Both the position numbers and the translations under genes were made by a program. Positions 1-8,912 of a DNA stretch of 52,777 nt are shown piece by piece; the first letter of the stretch is position 1; every line of letters starts with the position of its first letter. The stretch covers positions 1-52,777 of the forward strand of contig CAZMRF010000033.1 in NCBI GenBank assembly GCA_964568735.1, written 5' to 3'. Under the pieces are notes generated by a model. The model did no database searches. It had not been told where the DNA came from and saw only the letters and a list, made by a program, of their open reading frames with translations. This DNA comes from CAZMRF01 sp964568735. Lineage in GTDB: Bacteria; Acidobacteriota; Polarisedimenticolia; JACPZX01.

Positions 1-2
1 GA

Positions 3-974
3 CGTCGTTACCCGATACACCGAGCGAGCGACGCGGCCCTCCTCGTCCTGCTGGTCCTCACCCTCCTCTACACCGCACCACCGTGCGCCGGAGCCGAGGA
101 AGCACCCGGCATCACCTACGTCGAGCAGCCGACGGGGATCGCGCTGGCCGACTACGTGAAGGTGTGGCCGGCGCTCGAGTCCTACGTGACCCGTCTCGAG
201 AAGCAGGAAACGGCGGAAGTGGCGAGCGATCTTCGAAGAGGCGCGGCGGAGTCCGCCCCCTCCGACGGCGTCCTGAACCTTCTCGCGCAGATGGAGAGGC
301 AGGCCGGGAATCTCGACGAGGCCGAGCGCCTGATGGGCCGCGCCCTCGAGATGAACCCGAAGCAGCATCTGCACCATTTCCAGCAGGCGATGATCTCCTA
401 CGCTCGGCTCCAGCGGGCCTCCGGGCGACTCGAGAGGTGGAAGCTGCACAGCGCGACGAAGGACGCCTACAGGAAAGCCTTCGACCTGGATCCGCGGCCG
501 ATCCCCTACCGCTACTACCTGGCCTACACCCTGCTCCAGGAGCCCCGGCTGGCTGGAGGAGACAAGGACGAGGCGCTGCGGATGGCTCAGGAGGGCATCG
601 ATATGGGCCTCGTGGAATTCTACGTCGTTCGCGCCGACATCCACCGGCAGCGCGGGGAGGTCGCCCCGGCCTGGGCCGACTACGACAGGTCGATCACGGA
701 GAAGATCTTCAAGCTGAACTCGTTTATTGCGGCCGGTCACCTGGCACTCGAGCGGCAGGAGCTGGAGCGTGCCAGGCGGTACTTCGAGTATGCCGTTCGG
801 TGCCGCCCGGACAGCCCGAGGCCCCACGAAGGCCTTGGTGATTACTACGCCGCCGCCGGTGACACGGGCGCCGCAGCGCGGGCGTACGAGAACGCGCTTT
901 CGAGGGATCAGACCTACGCGCCCGCGCGGGAAAAGCTCGCGAAGCTCGATCGGAAAACCGACAAGGCAAGGTGA
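3..974 (+). CDS. Exported TPR-repeat protein, 5' end cut by window edge
   Basis: The frame is open from the left edge to a TGA at 972-974, so the true start lies outside the window. The visible N-terminus carries the hydrophobic stretch ALLVLLVLTLLYTAPPCAG followed by EEAPG, which reads as a signal peptide; a GTG at 156 would give a shorter protein without it and is rejected. The body is helical and TPR-like, for example around LLAQMERQAGNLDEAERLM and, near the end, DTGAAARAYENALSRD. TPR proteins are protein-interaction scaffolds; no partner is evident. Seen: open frame, export signal, TPR-type helices. Inferred: periplasmic scaffold. Confidence 0.75.
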   Translation, partial: RRYPIHRASDAALLVLLVLTLLYTAPPCAGAEEAPGITYVEQPTGIALADYVKVWPALESYVTRLEKQETAEVASDLRRGAAESAPSDGVLNLLAQMERQAGNLDEAERLMGRALEMNPKQHLHHFQQAMISYARLQRASGRLERWKLHSATKDAYRKAFDLDPRPIPYRYYLAYTLLQEPRLAGGDKDEALRMAQEGIDMGLVEFYVVRADIHRQRGEVAPAWADYDRSITEKIFKLNSFIAAGHLALERQELERARRYFEYAVRCRPDSPRPHEGLGDYYAAAGDTGAAARAYENALSRDQTYAPAREKLAKLDRKTDKAR

Positions 975-1082
975 GGAATGTCTACGGAGCCGAGCCGGCA
1001 GCCCTTCGAGCCCGTCGCTTGCTGCACGCTGAAGCCCGTGAGACGAGGCGCTGCCTGCGAGCCACCACGCGGGAGCTGAGCG

Positions 1083-1616
1083 TCAGGAACGAATCCCCGC
1101 CATCTCGGCGGCCGGGGCCTTCGCGAACTTCTTGCTCAGGGCGTCATAGACGACGTGGTTCACGTGGACGCTGCCCAGCGACGGGAGGAGCTGGTAGGCC
1201 GTCCTCATCTCCTCGAGCGTCTCGAGCTGGAAGACCATCTCCTTCTTGTCGCGGAACTTCAGCCTCCAGCGCCCGACATGCTCTCCGTGCGCCCGGATCG
1301 CCGCCGCCGGCTCGAGAGACGAGCTCTCGAGCGCGCCAGAGGCCGCGTGGAAGTTGTGCTTGTGGGCCGCGAGCTGCGTGCTCGGGTGCTTTTGATCCAC
1401 GTCTGCGGCGCGCGCCGCCACCTTCTCTTCGCTCCTCTCCTTGAGCGACTTCATGGCGAGGGCACCGAGCAGCCCGAGATGGAGCGCGACGGCCTCGGCC
1501 AGGCCTCCCTGGCCGCCAATCCTGATGCAGAAGATCTCTCCCCTGTCGACGTAGACGCGGTACAGGCGATCAGGCGTGAAGGCCGAGACGAACCGTGCGT
1601 TGAAGGCGTTGCTCAT
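1083..1616 (-). CDS. Hypothetical protein, 177 aa
   Basis: I do not recognise this family. The start MSNAFNARFVSAF is preferred because GAGGAG lies about 8 nt upstream of that ATG on the minus strand; an upstream ATG adds a low-complexity leader without a ribosome site. The N-terminus (DRLYRVYVDRGEIFCIRIGG) looks like a beta-rich domain, the middle is charged and helical (MKSLKERSEEK), and the C-terminus has alternating beta and helix (WRLKFRDKKEMVFQLETLEEMR). No signal peptide or membrane segment is seen, so it is probably cytosolic. It lies between the TPR gene and a lipoate-ligase-like gene, with about 120 bp on each side. Confidence 0.6.
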   Translation of the reverse strand: MSNAFNARFVSAFTPDRLYRVYVDRGEIFCIRIGGQGGLAEAVALHLGLLGALAMKSLKERSEEKVAARAADVDQKHPSTQLAAHKHNFHAASGALESSSLEPAAAIRAHGEHVGRWRLKFRDKKEMVFQLETLEEMRTAYQLLPSLGSVHVNHVVYDALSKKFAKAPAAEMAGIRS

Positions 1617-1738
1617 GCGTGGGCTCCTCGAAGCCGCTCGAGCCGCCACCCCGTACCCGCCCTCTTGGCTTGCCCCCTTCAGGACGCTCATCAATCTTTA
1701 GCCCGGGCCGAGGCGAGGCAAGGAGGCGTGGGGTCTCC

Positions 1739-2692
1739 TCAGGCGTCCATCGGGCTGGAGTGCAATGCGGCCAGCAAGGCCTCCACGAAGATGGAAGAGT
1801 CCTTCACCCCGTGGACAGCCGCGCCCGGAGCGCCAAGGCCCTCGTTCACACAGTCTGCAAGCTCTCTGGGCGCGATCGGGCAGCCGGCAAGCGCTCGCTC
1901 GCAGGTGCGCAGAATGAATGCAGGAGCGATGAAGTCCCCTCGGAGGCGCGCCTCGAGGAGGCGATCACCCTCCTTGCGCACCAACGCCTCGACAAACCCG
2001 ATGGGCACGTCAGCGACGCCACTCCAGGCGAACCCACGCTCTTCCTCGAGCACCGCCGGATCGGGCTCATCGTCCTCCGCAAGGGCGGTCGCGTCGCCCA
2101 AGGCGCCATAGCCGGCAGCGATGGCGCCGGCGACGCTGCCAAAGGTGCACGGCGCCGAGCTGATCTCTGCCACCGTGGAGTGGGGTGGACCCCCCGCGCG
2201 CGGATCCCTGTGCGCAGGGTAACGGTTCACTCCGGGCGGGAGCGCCAACGGCCGCGTCAGAGCCAGGTAGGCCTCGAAAGCGACCGCGCCGCCCGGTGTG
2301 CCGTCCTGTGACACGCTCGCGACCTGCCGTTGGTCGACGCTCACGAAGTCTCGGCCCGGGTAGAACGGCCGCAGGTGCAGGCTCCGCAGCGCAGCCATGA
2401 GCCCGCGCACGAGACGGTTCAGCGTCTTTTCCGCGGGAAAGCTCGGGCGCTCGACGACCAGCACGCCGGCCGTCCCCTCCCCGACGGCAAGCGCACGGCC
2501 GCCGCCGAGGCGCCGGAGCAATGGTCGTCCCAGGGGATCGACGGCCGAGCGTGCTCGCTGGTGCCGACCGAGGAGGATGGCATCGCCCGTGAGCTCGGCG
2601 ACGAGCAGCACGCGCTCACCCCGCTCGAGTGCTCCACGTCCGATACGAACGAAGCGGGCAGGTGCGCAGCGCTCCACGATGGCCAGCTTCAT
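1739..2692 (-). CDS. Lipoate-protein ligase A family protein (BPL/LplA fold)
   Basis: The protein has the layout of the LplA/LipB/BirA catalytic domain: GDAILLGRHQ, then an RRLGGGRAL glycine-rich element like the RRxTGGG lipoate-binding motif, then GVLVVERPSF, and later a GRDFVSVDQRQVASVSQ stretch in the place of the LplA segment that carries the catalytic lysine. That lysine is not obvious here (KVSG is replaced by QVAS), so lipoyl transfer may be altered or absent. The start is placed at MKLAIVERC (317 aa) because the conserved fold begins there; no strong ribosome site is visible. It is divergent from the small CXXC gene at 2778. Family moderately sure, enzymatic activity unsure. Confidence 0.6.
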   Translation of the reverse strand: MKLAIVERCAPARFVRIGRGALERGERVLLVAELTGDAILLGRHQRARSAVDPLGRPLLRRLGGGRALAVGEGTAGVLVVERPSFPAEKTLNRLVRGLMAALRSLHLRPFYPGRDFVSVDQRQVASVSQDGTPGGAVAFEAYLALTRPLALPPGVNRYPAHRDPRAGGPPHSTVAEISSAPCTFGSVAGAIAAGYGALGDATALAEDDEPDPAVLEEERGFAWSGVADVPIGFVEALVRKEGDRLLEARLRGDFIAPAFILRTCERALAGCPIAPRELADCVNEGLGAPGAAVHGVKDSSIFVEALLAALHSSPMDA

Positions 2693-2777
2693 CCGGGTAG
2701 TATCATCTGCCTGCCGACCAGAAGCAGCACTCGGGAAGACGGTCAATCCCGACGGCGGCGGCTGGATCCTTGCGAGT

Positions 2778-2969
2778 ATGGATACGAATCAGCCGACCCT
2801 GCCCGCGCCGTTCCCCGAGAGCCTGTGTCACAAGTGTGCGGCGCCGCCGCGCTACATCCGGACGAAGACGAGCGTTTACATCGCGTGCCCGCTCCTGCCC
2901 GACAAGTACCCGCCCCAGCCCGTCCTGCGATGCCCGCTCTTCCGGCCACGCGAAGCGGGCCCGGATTGA
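2778..2969 (+). CDS. Small CXXC protein, 63 aa
   Basis: A 63-residue protein beginning MDTNQPTLPAPFPESLC, with CHKC near residue 17 and two later cysteines (ACPLL and RCPLF), giving a four-cysteine arrangement that could bind zinc. The repeated CPLxP/CPLF pattern and proline spacing look like a constrained family rather than chance translation, and similar small proteins are, from memory, found in other delta-proteobacterial and acidobacterial genomes. It ends exactly where the convergent gene at 2970 ends, with no gap. Function unknown; ribosome site weak. Confidence 0.55.
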   Translation: MDTNQPTLPAPFPESLCHKCAAPPRYIRTKTSVYIACPLLPDKYPPQPVLRCPLFRPREAGPD

Positions 2970-4151
2970 TCACTCCTCGGGAGCGGGCTCGACGGTCCCC
3001 CACTCGAAGCGGATGTCGAGCTTGTTCGGGGTCATTGCCACAACGTAAGCGCGTCCTCCCCCGGGCTGGAAGGCCAGCAGAGCCTGCGAGAGCGTATTGG
3101 CATCTCCCAGATATCGCACGTCCAGCCGGGCGGTCTCCCCGATGTAATCGCGCTGGTAGACGTCGACCACTCCCCGGACCTGGCTTCTCATGAGCGCCAC
3201 GAGATCGTCGAGCACCTCCTTGCTCACGCCGGCCACCGATAGGGCGATCATGCGGCTTCCCGAAACCTCCTTGGCCCACTTCTCCGTGATCTGGGAGAGG
3301 ATGTCGTTGGCCGCCTGCCAGGCGGCCTGACTGAGCGCTTCGCGTCCGCCCGCCGTGGCGTTGAGGTGGGCGGCCCTTCCGGCGCCGCTCGAAACGCCGA
3401 GGATCTCGCCCGTGTCCGCCTTGACGGCGCGCGCCGTGACCGTGGCCTGGTACGAGTGCAGCTGGGATCCCGCGATGCTTCCGGCCGGCTCCGACACGGC
3501 GCGGCCGGTGATGAGCACCTCCGCACCGATCTGCTGAGCCACCTGCTGCGCCGCCGCGGCGTCGCCTTCGATGGCGCGGATCGCGGCTTCCCGGTCGATG
3601 CTCTGCCGCACCGTGGAAGCGTCCATGACCGTGAACTCGCGCGAGGTCAGCTCCTTGATGACGGCCGCCTCCGCCGCCCCCACGCTGGAGGTCCAGCTAG
3701 ACCACCAGCCGTAGTCCAGGACGTTCGTCTCCGGGATCATCACCATCACGCGGGGCTTGCGCATGGCCTCGATCAGAAGGCCCAGGGTCGCAAGATCGTC
3801 CCTGATGTCGCCCGAGGCGACCGTGGCGGTGATGGTCACATAGTAGAGGGCGCCCTCCCGGTTGAACTTGATCACGTCGTACTTCTGGACGAAGCCCTGG
3901 GCCTTTGCGTAGATGGAGTTGTTGAGGGCTTCGTAGTTCTGGCGGGCCACCTCGCCGTCGATCAGCTCGGTCACGACCTGCTCCACGGCTCTGCGCAGGG
4001 CGACTTCGATGGCCGCGGTGCGCGCGGCCGTGCTGTCCTCGGTCTTGACGGGCGCGATGCCCTCCGCCGTGACGACACGGTCCTCCGCGAAGAGCACGGT
4101 GGCAGCGCAGAACAAGAGAACGACGGCGAGAAGGGATCGAAGGGCGTTCAT
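2970..4151 (-). CDS. Exported FlgT-like protein (flagellar assembly T N-terminal-type domain)
   Basis: The 393-aa product starts MNALRSLLAVVLLFCAATVLFA, a clear signal peptide, with AGGAG about 10 nt upstream. Residues about 25-65 (VVTAEGIAPVKTEDSTAART and AIEVALRRAVEQVVTELIDG) match the FlgT N-terminal type, followed by a middle domain with RKPRVMVMIPE and a Rossmann-like region that includes AEVLITGRAV. FlgT in Vibrio builds the H-ring of the flagellum, but proteins with this domain occur widely without flagella, and no flagellar genes are nearby. Likely a periplasmic structural or assembly protein; flagellar role not supported by context. Confidence 0.7.
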   Translation of the reverse strand: MNALRSLLAVVLLFCAATVLFAEDRVVTAEGIAPVKTEDSTAARTAAIEVALRRAVEQVVTELIDGEVARQNYEALNNSIYAKAQGFVQKYDVIKFNREGALYYVTITATVASGDIRDDLATLGLLIEAMRKPRVMVMIPETNVLDYGWWSSWTSSVGAAEAAVIKELTSREFTVMDASTVRQSIDREAAIRAIEGDAAAAQQVAQQIGAEVLITGRAVSEPAGSIAGSQLHSYQATVTARAVKADTGEILGVSSGAGRAAHLNATAGGREALSQAAWQAANDILSQITEKWAKEVSGSRMIALSVAGVSKEVLDDLVALMRSQVRGVVDVYQRDYIGETARLDVRYLGDANTLSQALLAFQPGGGRAYVVAMTPNKLDIRFEWGTVEPAPEE

Positions 4152-4220
4152 CCTGGGCGGCTCCTCTGGATTGTCTGACTTCCCCGACGGCGCGCGTGCG
4201 CGCGAAGAAGATACGACATC

Positions 4221-4442
4221 CATGGGCTCTCCGCCGCCCGGCTGGACCCCGAGCGCTTCGTGCAGGTCCACAGATCCCACATCGTCAACCTCGACGCCGT
4301 GAGGCTCCTGCGCCCCTACGACGACCGGAGGCTCCTCATCGTGCTCTCGAACGGGGAGGAGATCGTCGCGAGCCGCTCCGCCTCCGAGGCGCTGCGCATG
4401 CAGGTGCGCGTCAGGCCAGGACCGGGACCGTCAGCGGATTGA
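4221..4442 (+). pseudogene. Remnant of a LytTR DNA-binding domain (C-terminal half only)
   Basis: The frame reads HGLSAARLDPERFVQVHRSH, then IVNLD and later LSNGEEIVASRSASEAL, which is the second half of a LytTR response-regulator DNA-binding domain (the ARLDPERFxxxHRSxIVNLD motif is characteristic). An in-frame TGA at 4176-4178 lies just upstream and no receiver domain or first half of LytTR precedes it; the neighbouring sequence is the 5' end of the divergent FlgT-like gene. A GTG at 4260 could start a 60-aa peptide but would lack half the fold. I read this as a decayed 3' end of a lost two-component regulator. Confidence 0.6.
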
Positions 4443-4666
4443 CCCTCTGGCTTCGTAGGGCTTCCGAGAGAGTCACTTAGCCCTCGCTCCTGGATCGGGG
4501 GAGGCCCTGCCCCCGGGCGAGTGCCCGCCGGGCTCGCCATGACCTTGACGGACCCTCGTCCCGGTCCAGATTTACAGGGTCCGGCGGTCCGATCCTCCCC
4601 GGGCCGCCGCCTCGAATACGCTCGAAACAAGCAGGCTGCTTCGACTGGGCGCCGAGTGATGCACGC

Positions 4667-7183
4667 ATGAGCGAACGAACCCTGACCGACGAGTTCACCG
4701 GCGCCGTCGACGAGCTGCAACGCTACCTGTGCGACGAGATGGCGCCGATGATGGTGTCGGATTCAGTTCGCTTCCTGATGGAGCAGCCGCCGGATCTCGT
4801 CGCCCCGCAGATTTTCGCCTGGGTCCAGTCCCAGTACTCGCGTGGTGACTCCCGGTACTCGACCTCCGATTACATCTACCACGCGCTGAAGAAGATCCAT
4901 CTCATCGGCGAGTTCCACCTGATAGATGCCCAGCACCTCAGAGAGTGCCTCCAGAAGCTCGAGGAGCCGCTGCTCGAGTTCTGTCCCGAAGGGGATCGCG
5001 GAAAGCTCCGACAGCAGATTGCGCAGCTCGGCAATTCGGTGGCGAACCTGACTTCGGCGCCGGTCGAGAGGATCTACCAGGCCGCCGGCACACGTGCGAC
5101 CACGCCGGAGCCCGGCCCGAGCACCGCGGGGCGGCCCGGCCAGGGTGCCGACGACGCGATCGGCCGAGGCCTCCGTCGCCTCTCGCTCCTTCTCGAGCGG
5201 ATGGGGAGCGGCGGCGCTGTCGGCCTTCAGGGGAGCGTGTCGTCCGAGATGGAGCAGGTTCAGATGCAGGCGCTCGTCACCGCCGCCGTTCAGGCGCGCG
5301 ACGAGGCCGAGCTTCAGGCGCACCTGCGACGCCTTGGGGGAGCCGGGATCGACGCCCGATCCGAGCAGCTCTTCCGGCTGCTCAGCCGGAGCCTTCCGGC
5401 CTGGAACCTCCCGCTCGGTCCGGGCGCCGCGGGCAACGCGTACTCGAACCGCTCGATGGAGGCGATGCGCAAGATGGTCGCGCTGGCCGAGACGCCGCAG
5501 GAGTGGGCCCGCCGATTCAACGACCTCGTGCAGGCGGCCATCGAGCAGTTCAATGAAGGGGCGCTGACGCGGGCGGCGACGATGCTGGATCTCGCCGAGG
5601 AGATGCTCGCCGGGAAGAACCACCCTGTCGAGGTCGTCGAGGCGATACGGCGCAGGGCTCATGAGGCCATCAAGGAGGATCAGCTCAAGAAGTACGCGGA
5701 GAAGCCCGAGGAGCGGCAGGGCCTGCTCCGGTTCATGAACTTCTTCTCCGCGATGACCGTGGAGGGACTCCTGCGCCAGCTCAACGGCGAGAGCAAGCGC
5801 GAGCGCCGGTGGCTGATCCTGCTCCTGCTGGAGGCGCATGGAAGCAAGGCCCGTGACGCCGCCTTGAAGGAGCTCGACGAGTTCCTGCGCGGGGACAAGT
5901 CCGAGCCCAAGGGCTTCCACCAGCGCAACCTCGTGTACCTCCTGCGCAGGATTCCGCCGGGCGAGGCCGGGCCCGGCGAGAAGGAGCTGGAGGCTCTCGC
6001 CCGCCTCACGAAGCTGGATCAGCCTCCCATCCTCGTCCGTGAGTCCGTGAGGACTCTCGGCCAGCTGCGAGGCCCGGCCGCCGAGCGCACCCTGCTCAAC
6101 CGCCTGAGGGAGTTCGAGGCGATGGCCCTCCGGCAGGCCCCCTCTCCCGAAGGGAAGCCGCATCCCATCCTCGAGCTGCTCGACAGCCTGTGCGGGGCTC
6201 TCGCGGTGCAGCGCACGGAGGGCGCTTCCATCGCCGTCGTTCAGCACGCCCTGCGCGAGGAGCCTGCGCTGGGGGACGCCGCGGCGCGCCTGGACGTGCT
6301 CGGCTCGCAGGATCTTTCGGGCTTCCCGAAGATCGTGGAGGGGCTGCTCCAGACGCTTCGGGATCGGCTGCCGAAGAAGATCCTGGGCCTCGTCATCCAG
6401 AAGAGGGAGCGCCTCCCTCACCTGATCCGCGCGCTGGCGGGAACGCCGCTGCCCGCCGTTCGCGCGATGCTCGAGGAGATCGCCTCGAAATACGCGAGCC
6501 AGGATCTCGGGACTGAAGCCGCCAAGGCGCTGGAGACAGCGAAGGCCGCGGCGCGCCGGGTCGACCAGGCTCCTCCGGGCCTCTCGGGAGACATCGGGCT
6601 CTTCGGCCTGCCGAACCTGTTCCAGAGCCTCTCCGACTCCAGGGTTACGGGCATCCTCACGCTCCGCAAGGAGCATGGGATGACTTGCGGCGCCATTCAT
6701 TTCCGCGACGGGAAGATCGAAGCCAGCGAGTACACGCACCTCAAGGGAGAGGACGCTCTCTACCAGCTCTTCGAGAAGCCCGAGGCTCGCAGCTTCGATT
6801 TCCGCACCGAGCCTGCTGCGGCAGCGGGAACGCCGGCCGCGGAGCTGACGGAGGTGGTGCCCATACTGCTGGAGGCGATGCGGCGCCACGACGAGCTTCA
6901 GCAGGCGCGAGCCCTCGTGCCCGACGGCGCCAGCCTTCGCACGACGACCACGAAGCCCAAGCGGCACGAGGAAGAGGAAGACCTCAACCTCACGCAGGCC
7001 GTGTGGGGCAAGGCCGCCACGGGCTCGACGCCCGCTCAATGCGAAACCGTGATCCAGGCCGACGCCTACAGGATCCGCAGGCTCCTCGCCCACTGGGTCG
7101 AAGGCGGCGCCCTCCAGATCGGAACCCCCGCCCCCGCCGCGGCCAGCATGCCGCAGCGAGCCCCCGCAGCCACGGCCTCCTGA
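4667..7183 (+). CDS. Large HEAT-repeat-like protein with C-terminal DUF4388 domain
   Basis: An 838-aa cytosolic protein without signal peptide or membrane segments. Residues roughly 280-630 are alpha-helical and HEAT/Armadillo-like (for example LTKLDQPPILVRESVRTLGQ). Residues about 638-715 form a DUF4388 (PatA N-terminal-like) domain: SGDIGLFGLPNLFQSLSDSR, then VTGILTL, GAIHFRDGKIEASE and GEDALYQLFE. DUF4388 proteins occur in gliding-motility and signalling contexts in Myxococcota, Acidobacteriota and Cyanobacteria; the exact role is unknown. A short winged-helix-like tail follows (AYRIRRLLAHWVEGGALQIG). It is followed after 7 nt by a small gene that is probably co-transcribed. Confidence 0.75.
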   Translation: MSERTLTDEFTGAVDELQRYLCDEMAPMMVSDSVRFLMEQPPDLVAPQIFAWVQSQYSRGDSRYSTSDYIYHALKKIHLIGEFHLIDAQHLRECLQKLEEPLLEFCPEGDRGKLRQQIAQLGNSVANLTSAPVERIYQAAGTRATTPEPGPSTAGRPGQGADDAIGRGLRRLSLLLERMGSGGAVGLQGSVSSEMEQVQMQALVTAAVQARDEAELQAHLRRLGGAGIDARSEQLFRLLSRSLPAWNLPLGPGAAGNAYSNRSMEAMRKMVALAETPQEWARRFNDLVQAAIEQFNEGALTRAATMLDLAEEMLAGKNHPVEVVEAIRRRAHEAIKEDQLKKYAEKPEERQGLLRFMNFFSAMTVEGLLRQLNGESKRERRWLILLLLEAHGSKARDAALKELDEFLRGDKSEPKGFHQRNLVYLLRRIPPGEAGPGEKELEALARLTKLDQPPILVRESVRTLGQLRGPAAERTLLNRLREFEAMALRQAPSPEGKPHPILELLDSLCGALAVQRTEGASIAVVQHALREEPALGDAAARLDVLGSQDLSGFPKIVEGLLQTLRDRLPKKILGLVIQKRERLPHLIRALAGTPLPAVRAMLEEIASKYASQDLGTEAAKALETAKAAARRVDQAPPGLSGDIGLFGLPNLFQSLSDSRVTGILTLRKEHGMTCGAIHFRDGKIEASEYTHLKGEDALYQLFEKPEARSFDFRTEPAAAAGTPAAELTEVVPILLEAMRRHDELQQARALVPDGASLRTTTTKPKRHEEEEDLNLTQAVWGKAATGSTPAQCETVIQADAYRIRRLLAHWVEGGALQIGTPAPAAASMPQRAPAATAS

Positions 7184-7190
7184 CGACCCG

Positions 7191-7478
7191 ATGCCTGATC
7201 GCGACGACCGGCTTCACAAGATCAACTTCCTCCGGGAGGGCTTCCTCGTCCTCTGCGACAAGGCCGGCGTGGAGATTCGTGCTACGGACTACCACTCCGA
7301 ACCGCTGAGAATCTCATGGAACACGCTCGGGCAATGGCGCGCGGGGGCGGAGACGCCGCAGATGACGTTGCTCTTCGACGACTCCCCGGGCGGCTCGGGC
7401 CCCCAGCCGGATGCCGCCGCGACACCTGCCCCCCGGAAGACTCGACGACAGCCCCGCCGATCGAAGCGTCGTCATTGA
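7191..7478 (+). CDS. Hypothetical small basic-tailed protein, 95 aa
   Basis: Begins 7 nt after the stop of the DUF4388 gene, so it is likely translated from the same message. The first 60 residues (MPDRDDRLHKINFLREGFLV and LRISWNTLGQWRAGAETPQM) look like a small folded domain; the tail is proline/alanine-rich and ends in a run of arginines and lysines, which could bind nucleic acid. I do not recognise the family. The alternative frame at 7316 is judged a shadow. Function unknown. Confidence 0.5.
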   Translation: MPDRDDRLHKINFLREGFLVLCDKAGVEIRATDYHSEPLRISWNTLGQWRAGAETPQMTLLFDDSPGGSGPQPDAAATPAPRKTRRQPRRSKRRH

Positions 7479-7566
7479 CCGTGGCGGCCTGCTGCAGGCC
7501 GCGCTCGAGCGGCTCCCCAGTTTCTCCCCTGACCTGAAAGCGCTCCCTTCGGATCCTGTGAGTTTT

Positions 7567-7614
7567 TCTGCTTTAAAGCAAAAAAAGTTGAGACTTTTTT
7601 TGCCTTGTGGCAGA
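7567..7614 (+). repeat. 48-bp compound palindrome upstream of the DUF4143 ATPase (copy A)
   Basis: The element starts TCTGC and ends GCAGA. Inside is a perfect 11-bp inverted repeat GCAAAAAAAGT / ACTTTTTTTGC around TGAG, and each shoulder forms its own small hairpin (TGCTTTAAAGCA at 7569-7580; TGCC-TTGT-GGCA at 7601-7612). GCAGAAT is followed by six bases and then the ATG at 7623. A second copy of the same length and the same spacing to a start codon lies at 45553-45600. It could be an operator, an RNA structure controlling translation, or an end of a mobile unit. The T-run makes terminator function on the plus strand possible but does not explain the outer arms. Confidence 0.8.
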
Positions 7615-7622
7615 ATTCGGCC

Positions 7623-8795
7623 ATGCCGCGCGCACGCTACATCGAACCTGTGGTCGCTTCGGACCTGGAATCCAAGATGGTCTTTGTCGCCGGCCCCCGG
7701 CAGGTGGGCAAGTCGACGATGGCCCGGCGGATCCTCTCAGGAAGGGAGGCCGGCGCCTGCTTCAACTGGGATAACAGGGAGGATCGACGTGAGATCCGTG
7801 CTGCGCGCTGGCCGGGCGGCCCGGCGCTCGTGGTGCTCGACGAAATCCACAAGTGGAGCCACTGGAAGGGGTGGCTCAAGGGGGAGTTCGATAAGCACCG
7901 TGGGCGGCTCCAGTTTCTCGTCACTGGGAGCGCGCGACTCGATGTGTACCGCCGCGGAGGAGACTCCCTGCAGGGGCGGTATCACCACTACCGCCTTCAT
8001 CCGTTCTCTTGTGCGGAAAGCCAGAGCCTCACGACGGCATCCCTGACACCGGGCGCCGAGCTGCCCGTCACAGGCCGGGGTGGCGCGGACTCCGTGCGGG
8101 ACCTGATGGCGTGGGGCGGCTTCCCCGAACCGTTTCTCGCGCAATCCTCCCGAACGTTGCGCCGATGGCAGAAGGAGCGCCTCGACCGCTTCTTCCGCGA
8201 GGACGTCCGGGATCTCGAGCCGATCCGCGAAATGTCTTCCTTGCAACTCATGGCCGATCTCCTGCCCGAACGTATCGGCTCACCACTCTCGCTCAACTCG
8301 CTGCGCGAGAATCTCGAAGTGAGCCACCGAGCAGTTACCCATTGGCTGGATGTCCTCGGGCGCCTCTATCACGTCTTCGTGGTCCGACCCTACGTGAGCC
8401 GCCGGATCCGCGGCCTGAGGAAGATGCCGAAGGCCTATCTCTGGGACTGGAGCATGGTCCCATCTCGCGGGCCCAGGTTCGAGAACCTCGTCGCCTCGCA
8501 CCTCCTGAAGCTCTGCCACTACCTCGAGGACGCCGAAGGCCACGGATGCGAGCTTTTCTACGTGAGGGATAGCACCGGACGCGAAGTGGATTTCCTCGTG
8601 ACCGCGGACAGAAAGCCGTGGTTCGCCGTCGAAGCGAAGATCGAGCAGCAGGTGCCCGATCCCTCTCTCCCGCACCTGGGGTCCCGGCTCCGCGTGCCGT
8701 GGCTCTACCAGGTGTCACTCGAAGGGAAGCGCGACTTCATCCAGGACGGTGTTCGCTGCCTCCCCGCCGAACGGTTCCTGTCAGCCCTCGTCTAG
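7623..8795 (+). CDS. AAA-type ATPase with DUF4143 C-terminal domain
   Basis: A 390-aa cytosolic ATPase. Walker A GPRQVGKST is at residues 24-32, Walker B ALVVLDEIHK with D73-E74, a sensor-like FLVTGSARLD follows, then the DUF4143 region with a winged-helix-like middle (NSLRENLEVSHRAVTHWLDV) and a PD-(D/E)XK-like end (REVDFLV ... FAVEAKI). DUF4143 ATPases are very common, often present as single genes in many copies, and their role is unsettled. The ATG at 7623 is preferred over the TTG at 7605 because homologues begin near MPRARYIEP and because the spacing to the upstream palindrome matches the second palindrome copy. Length is normal for the family. Relics of related genes occur near 38.8 kb and possibly 45.6 kb. 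Confidence 0.88.
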   Translation: MPRARYIEPVVASDLESKMVFVAGPRQVGKSTMARRILSGREAGACFNWDNREDRREIRAARWPGGPALVVLDEIHKWSHWKGWLKGEFDKHRGRLQFLVTGSARLDVYRRGGDSLQGRYHHYRLHPFSCAESQSLTTASLTPGAELPVTGRGGADSVRDLMAWGGFPEPFLAQSSRTLRRWQKERLDRFFREDVRDLEPIREMSSLQLMADLLPERIGSPLSLNSLRENLEVSHRAVTHWLDVLGRLYHVFVVRPYVSRRIRGLRKMPKAYLWDWSMVPSRGPRFENLVASHLLKLCHYLEDAEGHGCELFYVRDSTGREVDFLVTADRKPWFAVEAKIEQQVPDPSLPHLGSRLRVPWLYQVSLEGKRDFIQDGVRCLPAERFLSALV

Positions 8796-8912
8796 CGGCC
8801 CGAACGGCATCATTCACATGCTGCCCGCCGGAACCACACCGTTCCGGGGCGCGTTGACAGCCAGGCGCGCCCACGCCGTAAGCCGTCCGATGCTCGCGAG
8901 CCGCTTTCGCCG

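Noticed and set aside
4763..7093. A 776-codon open frame antisense to the DUF4388 gene
   Set aside because: High-GC shadow: Leu/Arg/Gly/His-rich, no domain features, and the opposite strand has recognisable protein motifs.
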